From NCBI RefSeq assembly GCF_026236535.1, contig NZ_JAHTMW010000022.1, forward strand, positions 1 through 64,000: DNA of 64,000 nucleotides, written 5' to 3'. The position numbers and the translations under genes are program-made. The stretch's first letter is position 1. The number at the start of each line of letters is the position of its first letter. The stretch comes from Streptomyces sp. SKN60 (GTDB taxonomy: Bacteria; Actinomycetota; Actinomycetes; Streptomycetales; Streptomycetaceae). The notes beneath the pieces were generated by a model, which saw only the letters and a list, made by a program, of their open reading frames with translations, was not told where the DNA came from and made no database searches. This document shows, piece after piece, positions 57,470 to 64,000 of the stretch.

Positions 57470-58114
57470 ATGGACGTCCTGACAGAGAACTTCTCCACCT
57501 ACGGCGAAGGCTTCCTCGGCACCGTCGAACTCACCGTCTACTCCTCGCTGTTGGCCCTGGTGCTCGGCTTCCTCGTGGCCTCCTTCCGGGTCGCCCCGGT
57601 CCGCTCGCTGCGGGTGTTCGGCACCGCGTGGGTCACCGTGCTCCGCAACACCCCGCTCACCCTGCTGTTCTTCGCGGTGATGCTGGGCCTGCCCCGGTTC
57701 GGCCTCGTGCTGCCCTTCGAGCTGTTCGCGGTGCTCGCCCTCGGCTGCTACACCTCCGCGTTCATCTGCGAGGCGCTGCGCTCCGGCATCAACACCGTGC
57801 CGCTCGGCCAGGGCGAGGCCGCCCGCAGTCTCGGCATGACCTTCGGCCAGACCCTCGGCAACGTCGTGCTGCCGCAGGCCTTCCGCTCGGTGATCCCGCC
57901 GATCGGCTCCACCCTCATCGCCCTCGCCAAGAACTCCGCCATCGCCGGCGCGTTCAGCGTCACCGAACTCCTCGGCACCTACAAGACGTTGAGCGAGCTC
58001 GGCTACAACATCGTCTGGACCTTCGTCTGGATCGCCGTCGGCTACCTCATCATCACCCTCGCCATCAGCGCGCTCTTCCACCTCCTGGAGAAGCGCTATG
58101 GAGTCGCCCGATGA
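57470..58114 (+). CDS. gluC: Glutamate ABC permease subunit
   Basis: 214 residues with five membrane helices and the HisM-type EAA loop GQGEAARSLGMTFGQTLGNVVLPQAFRSVIPP (about 108-140). ATG 57470 follows GGAAGGAG. It overlaps gluD by ATGA. Confidence 0.94.
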   Translation: MDVLTENFSTYGEGFLGTVELTVYSSLLALVLGFLVASFRVAPVRSLRVFGTAWVTVLRNTPLTLLFFAVMLGLPRFGLVLPFELFAVLALGCYTSAFICEALRSGINTVPLGQGEAARSLGMTFGQTLGNVVLPQAFRSVIPPIGSTLIALAKNSAIAGAFSVTELLGTYKTLSELGYNIVWTFVWIAVGYLIITLAISALFHLLEKRYGVAR

Positions 58115-58971
58115 CCACCGCCACCTCCGCGCTCTACGACATCCCGGGCCCGCGCACCCGCCAACGCCATCTGATCTACGGACTGATCTCCACCGCGGTC
58201 CTGCTCGGCCTCGCCGCCTGGATCCTCTATCTCCTCTTCGACACCGGCCAGTTCACCGCCACCAAATGGACGCCCTTCGCATACCAGGGCATCCAGGACT
58301 TGCTGCTCCGGGGCCTCGGCAACACCCTCAAGGCCTTCGCGTACGCCTCGGTGCTCTCCCTCGCGCTCGGCGCGGTCCTCGCCACCGGACGCCTCTCCGA
58401 ACACCGGGCCTTCCGCTGGACCTCCACCCTGCTCGTCGAGTTCTTCCGGGCCATGCCGGTCCTCGTGATGATCTTCTTCATCTTCGTGGCGCTCAAGGTC
58501 CAGCCGCTGCCCGCCCTGGTGGCCGGACTCACCCTCTACAACGGCTCGGTGCTCGCCGAGGTCTTCCGCACCGGCGTCCACGCGGTCGCCCGCGGGCAGC
58601 GGGAGGCCGCGTACGCGCTCGGCATGCGCAAGACCCAGGTGATGACCTATGTCCTGGTGCCGCAGGCGGTGCGGGCCATGCTGCCCGCCATCATCAGCCA
58701 GCTGGTGGTGGCCCTGAAGGACACCTCGCTCGGCTTCCTCATCACGTACGAGGAGTTCCTGCACGCGGGCAAGCTGATCGCCTCCAACCTGGACTACGAC
58801 CTGCCGTTCATCCCGGTGGTGCTGGTGATCTCGCCGATCTACATCGGCATGTGCATGCTGCTGTCCTGGTTCGCCACCTGGGTGGCGCGGAGGGAGCGCC
58901 GCAGCCCCCGGACGAAGGCCGTCGACGTGGCTCCGGCGGAACCGCCCACGCTGCTGCCGGACCGGGAGTAG
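58111..58971 (+). CDS. gluD: Glutamate ABC permease subunit
   Basis: 286 residues. A long cytoplasmic N-terminus leads to about five helices and the EAA loop GQREAAYALGMRKTQVMTYVLVPQAVRAMLPA (about 166-196). A charged C-terminal tail of ~25 residues follows, longer than GluC's. It forms a heterodimeric channel with GluC. Confidence 0.94.
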   Translation: MTTATSALYDIPGPRTRQRHLIYGLISTAVLLGLAAWILYLLFDTGQFTATKWTPFAYQGIQDLLLRGLGNTLKAFAYASVLSLALGAVLATGRLSEHRAFRWTSTLLVEFFRAMPVLVMIFFIFVALKVQPLPALVAGLTLYNGSVLAEVFRTGVHAVARGQREAAYALGMRKTQVMTYVLVPQAVRAMLPAIISQLVVALKDTSLGFLITYEEFLHAGKLIASNLDYDLPFIPVVLVISPIYIGMCMLLSWFATWVARRERRSPRTKAVDVAPAEPPTLLPDRE

Positions 58972-59029
58972 CCTCCCGGCACGGCGCACCAGCCCCGCCC
59001 GGGCCCTGCCCGCCCGGCAGCAGCCGTGA

Positions 59030-60580
59030 TCACTCCGACCGCAGCGGTACCGACACGAAGCTCGGGTCGGCCGCGGGCGAGGAGAAGGTCAGCTGCGCGC
59101 CGGTCGGGTTGTGCTCGATGTACAGCGGGTCGACGGTGTCGACGACCAGCGCGAGCCGGTGGCCGGCCGGTACGTCGTAGGCCGTGGAGAAGAGATCCAG
59201 GTCGACGGCGAACGGCCGCCCCGGCTGCCGGTCGTGGAAGGTGTACGGGGCGTGGGTGACCAGCTTGCCGATCCCGAGCGGGCCCACGTCGTAGAGGTAC
59301 GCCACGAAGGTGCCGCTCTCGGCGGTCGGGGTGACCGTGGTGTGCAGCCGCGCCGTGCCGCGCACCCGCTGCGGGGTGGCGTACCGCTCGGACTGCCACA
59401 CGCCCGCGAAGGCGCGGGGGAGCAGCGGGACCGAGACGGCGGGCGGGGCCTGGAAGAACTGGTCCAGGAGGTTGGACAGCAGGACGACGCCGCCGTCGGC
59501 GCCGGAGTCGACGTTGGCCCACAGGTGCTCGGAGCCGCCGAGCGGGATCTCGCGCCGGTTGGCGTTGACCGACGTCCAGTCCGGATAGCCCTCGTAGCCG
59601 GCGTCGGAGCGCGGCTTGAGTCGCACGGGCTGCTCGCGGTCGACGCCGTTGTCGACGCCCTTGAGGTAGTGGTCGAACCAGCGGTGGGCGCTGGTCCAGG
59701 TGTCGTTGGGCAGCCCGAGCAGTCCGGTGGCCTCCGCGGTGGCGTGGTCGCCGGGCCGGAACTCCAGGCGCTTGGGCCCGGCCAGCTTCTCGTAGAAGCT
59801 CGCGAACTGGTTGGGCGGGAAGATGGTGTCGCCCCAGGCGTTGCCCAGCATGATCGCGGGCCGGTTGGCGTTGAGCGCGTCGAGGTGGGTCGCGGCGGAG
59901 CGCTCGCGGCCCCACGCGATCATCTCGTCCTCCTTGTCCAGGTTGGAGGAGAGGAAGTCCTTGAGCGTCTGCTGGAGTTCGGGCCCGGGTCGGCCGGTGA
60001 GATAGCCGGCACCGCCGAGCAGCGCGGCGGCCTGGAGGTGCTGGGTGCGGCCGCTGTAGATGGAGTCGATGAGGTCGGCCCAGCCGCTGAGCGCGGCGAC
60101 CGCCTTGACCCGCTTGTCGTGCGCGGCGACGAGCAGGCTGATGCCGGCGCCGTACGAGACGCCGGCCATGCCCACCCGGGCGGGATCGGCCGGGGTGTTC
60201 GCCAGCGCCCAGTCGATGACGAGCGAGGCGTCGGCGACGTCCTTCGGCCCGGCGGTCTCGATCTCGCCGCCGGACTGCCAGAAGCCGCGTGAGTTGTAAC
60301 TCACCACGACATAGCCGGAGTCGGCGAGCTGCTTGGCCTGGGCGAGGTACTCGACCTGGGGCATCGCCCAGCTGGTCGGCAGCACGATCACGGGGTAGCG
60401 GGCGCCGGCGGCGGCTCCGGCCGGGGTGACGACATTGGCCTTGAGGACGGTGCCGCCGTCGCCGGCGATGTCGACGAAGCGGACGGTGTCGGCGGAGTCC
60501 GCCTGGGCGGCGGGGGCGAGCCCGAGGGCCGTCCCGGCGACGAGGGCCGCCGAGACGGCGAAGGTCAGGGCTGTGCGCAC
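59030..60580 (-). CDS. Secreted S15/CocE-type alpha/beta-hydrolase
   Basis: 516 residues. A Sec signal peptide (about 1-27, AQA|DS) precedes an S15 alpha/beta-hydrolase core with nucleophile Ser in GVSYGAG (about 147) and catalytic His in GDHATAEATG, then a C-terminal galactose-binding-like PepX_C domain (about 340-515, ending SFVSVPLRSE). Members are X-Pro dipeptidyl-peptidases or acyl esterases. It starts at GTG 60580. Palindromes in its upstream region may be operators. Confidence 0.9.
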   Translation of the reverse strand: MRTALTFAVSAALVAGTALGLAPAAQADSADTVRFVDIAGDGGTVLKANVVTPAGAAAGARYPVIVLPTSWAMPQVEYLAQAKQLADSGYVVVSYNSRGFWQSGGEIETAGPKDVADASLVIDWALANTPADPARVGMAGVSYGAGISLLVAAHDKRVKAVAALSGWADLIDSIYSGRTQHLQAAALLGGAGYLTGRPGPELQQTLKDFLSSNLDKEDEMIAWGRERSAATHLDALNANRPAIMLGNAWGDTIFPPNQFASFYEKLAGPKRLEFRPGDHATAEATGLLGLPNDTWTSAHRWFDHYLKGVDNGVDREQPVRLKPRSDAGYEGYPDWTSVNANRREIPLGGSEHLWANVDSGADGGVVLLSNLLDQFFQAPPAVSVPLLPRAFAGVWQSERYATPQRVRGTARLHTTVTPTAESGTFVAYLYDVGPLGIGKLVTHAPYTFHDRQPGRPFAVDLDLFSTAYDVPAGHRLALVVDTVDPLYIEHNPTGAQLTFSSPAADPSFVSVPLRSE

Positions 60581-60646
60581 GGGTCACTCCTCACTGGTTC
60601 ACTGAATGGGGGGCAGTGAAAGTGACCCGACGGTAACCGCGATGCC

Positions 60647-60686
60647 TTACCGGAGGTAACTGGTCGGTAAGTTACGCATGGGTAAC
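60647..60686. promoter_or_regulatory. Cluster of GGTAA/TTACC palindromes upstream of the secreted hydrolase
   Basis: A perfect TTACC-GGA-GGTAA (60647-60659), GTAA-G-TTAC (60667-60675) and GTTAC-N6-GTAAC (60671-60686) overlap. A single GGTAAC lies at 60632. Such dense symmetry in a 168-bp intergenic region suggests an operator array for the minus-strand gene starting at 60580. Confidence 0.55.
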
Positions 60687-60749
60687 GATTGGCCGGTTCG
60701 CGTCAGTGCGCTGAGCCCTCGCCCCGAGATCACGGGCGCCCCGCCCGGT

Positions 60750-61070
60750 TCACGGGGCCGTGGCCGCCCGCTGCGCCTCCAGTGCGCGGCGCAGCCGTCC
60801 CTCCCCGCCGGGCACGTCGTCCGGGATCCGCCGCGCGGCCGCCACCGCCTCGGTCGCCAGGTCGAGGCGCACCCGCCGGTCCCCGCTGCGGCCGGCCGCG
60901 AGCAGCAGCCCGTCGACCAGCTTCGGCAGATACGCCTTCGGGCTCACCTCCGCCAGCACCCGGTACGCCAGCACCTCCTCCCACGAGATGTCGTCCCACG
61001 CGCCCAGTTGCTTGCTCCCCAGGAGCAACACCCGCGCCCGCAACACCGCGTCGTGATCGATCTTCCCCAT
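60750..61070 (-). CDS. Conserved hypothetical protein, 106 aa
   Basis: ATG 61070 (MGKIDHDAVLRARVLLLGSKQLGAWDDISWEEVLAYRVLAEVSPKAYLPKLVDGLL) follows AGGGGG. It is all-helical and soluble, with no motif that I recognise. It lies upstream of the secreted hydrolase on the same strand with a 169-bp gap containing palindromes. Confidence 0.72.
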   Translation of the reverse strand: MGKIDHDAVLRARVLLLGSKQLGAWDDISWEEVLAYRVLAEVSPKAYLPKLVDGLLLAAGRSGDRRVRLDLATEAVAAARRIPDDVPGGEGRLRRALEAQRAATAP

Positions 61071-61218
61071 GTGCCCCCTGTTCTCCGTGTGATGCACGAC
61101 GGAGATTCTGGGAGTCGGAGGACACCCCGGACAAGGCTCCCGAACTGTGCGTTCCGTCCTACGAAAATGGCCGCTGACCTGTCATGATGGTGACGTCTTC
61201 ACTCCGACGGGAGGGTCG

Positions 61219-62511
61219 GTGGAAAAGCCGGACGGCACACCCGACGTCTTCGACCCGCGGATCTACGCCGCCGGGATCCCGCACGACCGCTTCCGGCTGC
61301 TCCGGGACAGGTGGCCGGTCGCCCGTCAGCGGGAGCCCGAGATCCTCGGCTGGCCCGCCGGGCCCGGTTTCTGGGCCGTCACCCGGCACGCCGACGTCGT
61401 ACGGGTCCTCAGGGACGCCGCCGGATACTCCTCGTACCTCGGCGCCACCCAGATCCGCGACCCCGACCCGGCCGACCTGCCGTTCATCCGGCGGATGATG
61501 CTCAACCAGGACCCTTCCCCACGCTCTGAACCGCGTTCGAGCGGGGGAGACCCCATGCACCACGGCCGGCTGCGCCGCCTCGTCAGCCGGGCCTTCACGC
61601 CCGGGCGGATCGAGCGGTTCGCCGTCACCGCCCGCGCGCGGGCCCGCGAACTCCTGCTCGCCGCACGGGAGTCGGGGCCCGAGATCGACCTGGTGTCCGC
61701 CGTCACCGACGAGTTCGCCCTGCTCAACCTCACCGATCTGCTCGGCGTGCCCGCCGCCGACCGGGGCCTCCTGCACACCTGGACCGAGCGGGTCATCGCC
61801 TACCAGGACCCCGACGAGCCACCCGTCCTCGGCCCCGACGGGCGACCGGTCAACCCCCGCTCACCCGCGATGCTGGCCGAGATGTTCGCGTACGCGCAGG
61901 AGCTCGCCGCGGACAAGCGGAAGCACCCCGCCGACGACGTGATGACCACTCTCGCCGGCTCCGAACTCCGCGACGCCGAACTGGAGATGTTCTTCTTCCT
62001 GCTCACCGTCGCCGGCAACGACACCGTCCGCAGCGCCGCCCCCGGCGGGCTGCTCGCCCTCGCCGAACACCCCGACCAGCAGCGGGCGTTGTGGCACGGC
62101 GAGGTGGCCATGGACACCGCCGTCGACGAACTGCTTCGGTGGCACCCGCCCGTGCTCTCCTTCCGCCGCACCGCCGCCCGGGACACCGAACTCGCCGGGG
62201 TGCAGATCGCCGCCGGGGACAAGGTGGTCGTCTTCCACGCCTCCGCCAACCACGACGAGCGGGCCTTCACCGACCCGCACCGGCTCGACCTGGGCCGCAC
62301 GCCCAACCCGCACGTCTCCTTCGGCGACGGACCGCACGTCTGCCTCGGCGCGCACTTCGCCCGGCTCCAGCTGCGCGTCCTCTACGAGGAGGCGCGCGCC
62401 GTACTGCCCGGCCTCACGCCCGCCGGGCCGCCCCGCCGGCTCGTGTCCAACTTCATCAACGGGATCAAGTCGCTGCCGGTGCGGCTTGCGGAGTGCGCGC
62501 CACGCGCGTGA
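61219..62511 (+). CDS. Cytochrome P450 (CYP125/142-like) with a 13-residue in-frame insertion
   Basis: 430 residues. The I-helix motif is VAGNDTVR (about 279), ExxR is in DELLRWHPP, and the haem loop FGDGPHVCLG carries Cys375. The GNDT variant and overall layout resemble steroid/fatty-acid-hydroxylating CYP125/124/142 enzymes. Residues 100-112 are encoded by a palindromic 39-bp element inserted in the conserved DP-x-H-x-RLRR region of the substrate-access side. GTG 61219 has GGAGGG 4 bases upstream. Activity of the altered protein is uncertain. Confidence 0.88.
   Translation: MEKPDGTPDVFDPRIYAAGIPHDRFRLLRDRWPVARQREPEILGWPAGPGFWAVTRHADVVRVLRDAAGYSSYLGATQIRDPDPADLPFIRRMMLNQDPSPRSEPRSSGGDPMHHGRLRRLVSRAFTPGRIERFAVTARARARELLLAARESGPEIDLVSAVTDEFALLNLTDLLGVPAADRGLLHTWTERVIAYQDPDEPPVLGPDGRPVNPRSPAMLAEMFAYAQELAADKRKHPADDVMTTLAGSELRDAELEMFFFLLTVAGNDTVRSAAPGGLLALAEHPDQQRALWHGEVAMDTAVDELLRWHPPVLSFRRTAARDTELAGVQIAAGDKVVVFHASANHDERAFTDPHRLDLGRTPNPHVSFGDGPHVCLGAHFARLQLRVLYEEARAVLPGLTPAGPPRRLVSNFINGIKSLPVRLAECAPRA
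61515..61553 (+). mobile_element. 39-bp palindromic insertion in the P450 gene with GACCC flanking repeat
   Basis: The element TTCCCC-ACGCTC...GAGCG-GGGGA is bounded by GACCC at 61510-61514 and again at 61549-61553, like a target duplication. Removing it restores the family consensus DP-MH-x-GRLRR. It matches the palindrome class common in Streptomyces intergenic regions and is related in its ends to 12818-12850. Confidence 0.7.
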
Positions 62512-63196
62512 GATCGGCGACGAGTTCGACCACATCGGGGCCGTACGCCTGGGAGTTGACCACCCGCAGCAGCAGCACGAAGGAGCCGTCCTGCCCGTAC
62601 TTGCCGGCCAGCGCCTTGTGGTGGCGGGCCAGATGGCGCGCGGCGGCCTGGTTGGTGACCGCGGCCTGGCCGCAGAGCAGGAACACCGGCCGGCCGCCCT
62701 CGCCGCGGGTGAGACGGGCGAGGACGACGTACTCGCTGACGCCCCACTCCGGGCGGTAGGTCTCGCCCGCCACGGTGAACATGCCGCGGTCCTCGGGCGG
62801 GTCCTGCTCGACGTTCATCGTGAGCCCCGGCAGCAGATTCGGCAGATGGGCGGCCATGCGGCGATTTGAGAACGGCCCGCCGATGCAGAACTCGGCTATC
62901 TCGCCCAGGCCTTGGCGTGCGGTGTCGTGCTGCACGATCCGGGGCCGAGCCCCGCAGTCCTTGATCAGCGCCGACAGTTCGAGGAGTGCCGACACGTCGG
63001 TGGCGTGCACCCCCCGCTCGCTGCCCGCCAGCCGGTTCACCACGAGCAGGCATTCCGAGCCGGCGGGCAGCCCGAAGAAGGCCTGCTTGCGACGCAGCCG
63101 GCGGCGCCAGAAGTAGGTGCGGGTCAGCCAGCCGAGGGAGCCGCTGACGCCGGTGGCGAGCACGCCCAGGATGACGTTGCGCAGGTCTTCGTTCAT
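62465..63196 (-). CDS. Membrane-anchored hypothetical protein, 243 aa
   Basis: One N-terminal helix (about 6-22) followed by basic residues (RRRLRRKQ) and a ~210-residue cytoplasmic domain with SECLLVVNRL, IGGPFSNRRMAAHL and VFLLCGQAAVTNQAAARHLARH segments. The pattern is seen in actinobacterial proteins of unknown function near nucleotide-binding folds. Its 3' end overlaps the convergent P450 gene by 47 bp. Confidence 0.8.
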   Translation of the reverse strand: MNEDLRNVILGVLATGVSGSLGWLTRTYFWRRRLRRKQAFFGLPAGSECLLVVNRLAGSERGVHATDVSALLELSALIKDCGARPRIVQHDTARQGLGEIAEFCIGGPFSNRRMAAHLPNLLPGLTMNVEQDPPEDRGMFTVAGETYRPEWGVSEYVVLARLTRGEGGRPVFLLCGQAAVTNQAAARHLARHHKALAGKYGQDGSFVLLLRVVNSQAYGPDVVELVADLTRVARTPQAAPAAT

Positions 63197-63302
63197 GGGC
63201 GCGCATGCTACTGGGCGACCGGTCGACTGTTCGAGAGGCGGTCCTGACGGGAGACGCGGACAGAAGTTACGCTGTGCGAACGGTCGTTGACTGGAGGTTG
63301 GG

Positions 63303-64000
63303 ATGCAGTCTCGGACGCGGCGCTTCGCCGTACGCAACGGATCGGTCCTGGCGGTCGCCGTGACGGTGCTCTCGGTGGGCGCCGCGGCCCCGCCGGCCGC
63401 CGCGCCGCCGGGCCCGGCCCCCGCCAAGGTGCCGGTCGCCGCCGGCTGGGGCGGGGCCGTCGCCAGCGTCGACGCGGACGCCTCCGCCGCCGGCGTCGAG
63501 GTGCTGCGCAAGGGCGGCAACGCCGTGGACGCGGCCGTCGCCGTGGCCGCCGCGCTCGGCGTCACCGAGCCGTACTCGGCGGGCATCGGCGGAGGCGGCT
63601 ACTTCGTCTACTACGACGCCAAGACCCGTACGGTGCACACCGTCGACGGCCGTGAGACCGCGCCCGGCTCCGCCGACGCGCACCTCTTCACCGAGAACGG
63701 CGTGCCCATCCCCTTCGAGGAGGGCATGACCAGCGGCCGGGGTGTCGGCACCCCCGGCACCCCCGCCACCTGGGAGACGGCGCTCGACGCCTGGGGCAGC
63801 AAACCGCTCGGCAAGCTGCTCGAACCGGCCGAGCGGCTCGCCCGCGACGGCTTCACCGTCGACGCCACCTTCCGCGCCCAGACCGCGGGCAACGAGGCCC
63901 GCTTCCGCGACTTCCCGGCCTCCGCCGAACTCTTCCTGCCCGGCGGGCGGTTGCCGGTGGTCGGCTCGGTCTTCAAGAACCCCGACCTGGCCCGTACGTA
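63303..64000 (+). CDS. ggt: Gamma-glutamyltransferase, N-terminal part (cut by window edge)
   Basis: The first 232 residues only. A Sec signal peptide (about 1-40) precedes the GGT large-subunit start (VASVDADASAAGVEVLRKGGNAVDAAVAVAAALGVTEPYSAGIGGGGYFVYYD) with the catalytically important Arg in DGRETAP. The autocatalytic Thr and the small subunit lie beyond the edge. ATG 63303 follows GGAGG. It is probably an exported enzyme releasing glutamate from glutathione or gamma-glutamyl peptides. Confidence 0.9.
   Translation, partial: MQSRTRRFAVRNGSVLAVAVTVLSVGAAAPPAAAPPGPAPAKVPVAAGWGGAVASVDADASAAGVEVLRKGGNAVDAAVAVAAALGVTEPYSAGIGGGGYFVYYDAKTRTVHTVDGRETAPGSADAHLFTENGVPIPFEEGMTSGRGVGTPGTPATWETALDAWGSKPLGKLLEPAERLARDGFTVDATFRAQTAGNEARFRDFPASAELFLPGGRLPVVGSVFKNPDLART

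Overview
The window is high-GC actinobacterial DNA and almost certainly from a Streptomyces chromosome. Codon third positions are nearly all G/C, GTG starts and 4-bp ATGA/GTGA overlaps are common, several starts look leaderless, and the families (AllR, DUF6278, gluABCD, CYPs, LuxR-MalT regulators) are Streptomyces-typical. It holds about 63 genes. I found no rRNA, tRNA, CRISPR array or integrase, and two genes run off the ends (a zinc-ribbon protein on the left, gamma-glutamyltransferase on the right).

The left half (about 0.5-39.4 kb) is a purine-ureide-glyoxylate catabolic region. It contains glyoxylate carboligase (gcl), catalase, tartronate semialdehyde reductase (glxR), hydroxypyruvate isomerase (hyi), the urate-to-allantoin set (uraD, uraH, uricase), two NCS2 purine permeases around an 8-oxoguanine deaminase, a racemase-like protein, malate synthase (aceB), a MobA-like nucleotidyltransferase, the IclR-type repressor AllR, allantoinase (allB) and allantoicase (alc). 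Together these take urate through allantoin and allantoate to glyoxylate, which enters central metabolism through AceB or Gcl/Hyi/GlxR. Catalase can remove the H2O2 made by uricase.

Two palindrome families tie these genes together. TTCC-N7-GGAA occurs, each time with a degenerate second copy exactly 21 bp away, at gcl, hyi-glxR, aceB and allR/allB. TCAACA-N3-TGTTGA occurs at katA, uraD-uraH-uricase, aceB and allB, usually merged with a TTGACG-like -35 box. This two-operator layout is the most interesting system in the window.

Accessory genes lie between these blocks: an ArsR regulator with a divergent MFS pump, a FnIII lipoprotein, a secreted SGNH hydrolase, a giant LuxR/MalT-like regulator with an 18-bp minisatellite, a DHA2 transporter, a small membrane/SHOCT/amphi-Trp operon, and a two-component system divergent from a FtsX-type ABC exporter.

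The right half (39.5-64 kb) has an SDR, a DMT exporter, a two-component system followed by a CYP107-like P450, and a thioesterase. It continues with a sugar/polyol ABC operon with an inositol-dehydrogenase-like gene and a ROK kinase, an acyltransferase, a PcaD-PcaC fusion lacking its nucleophile serine, an MBL hydrolase and exonuclease III. Last come the glutamate transporter gluABCD, a secreted S15 hydrolase, a second P450 carrying an in-frame 39-bp palindromic insertion, and the start of ggt.
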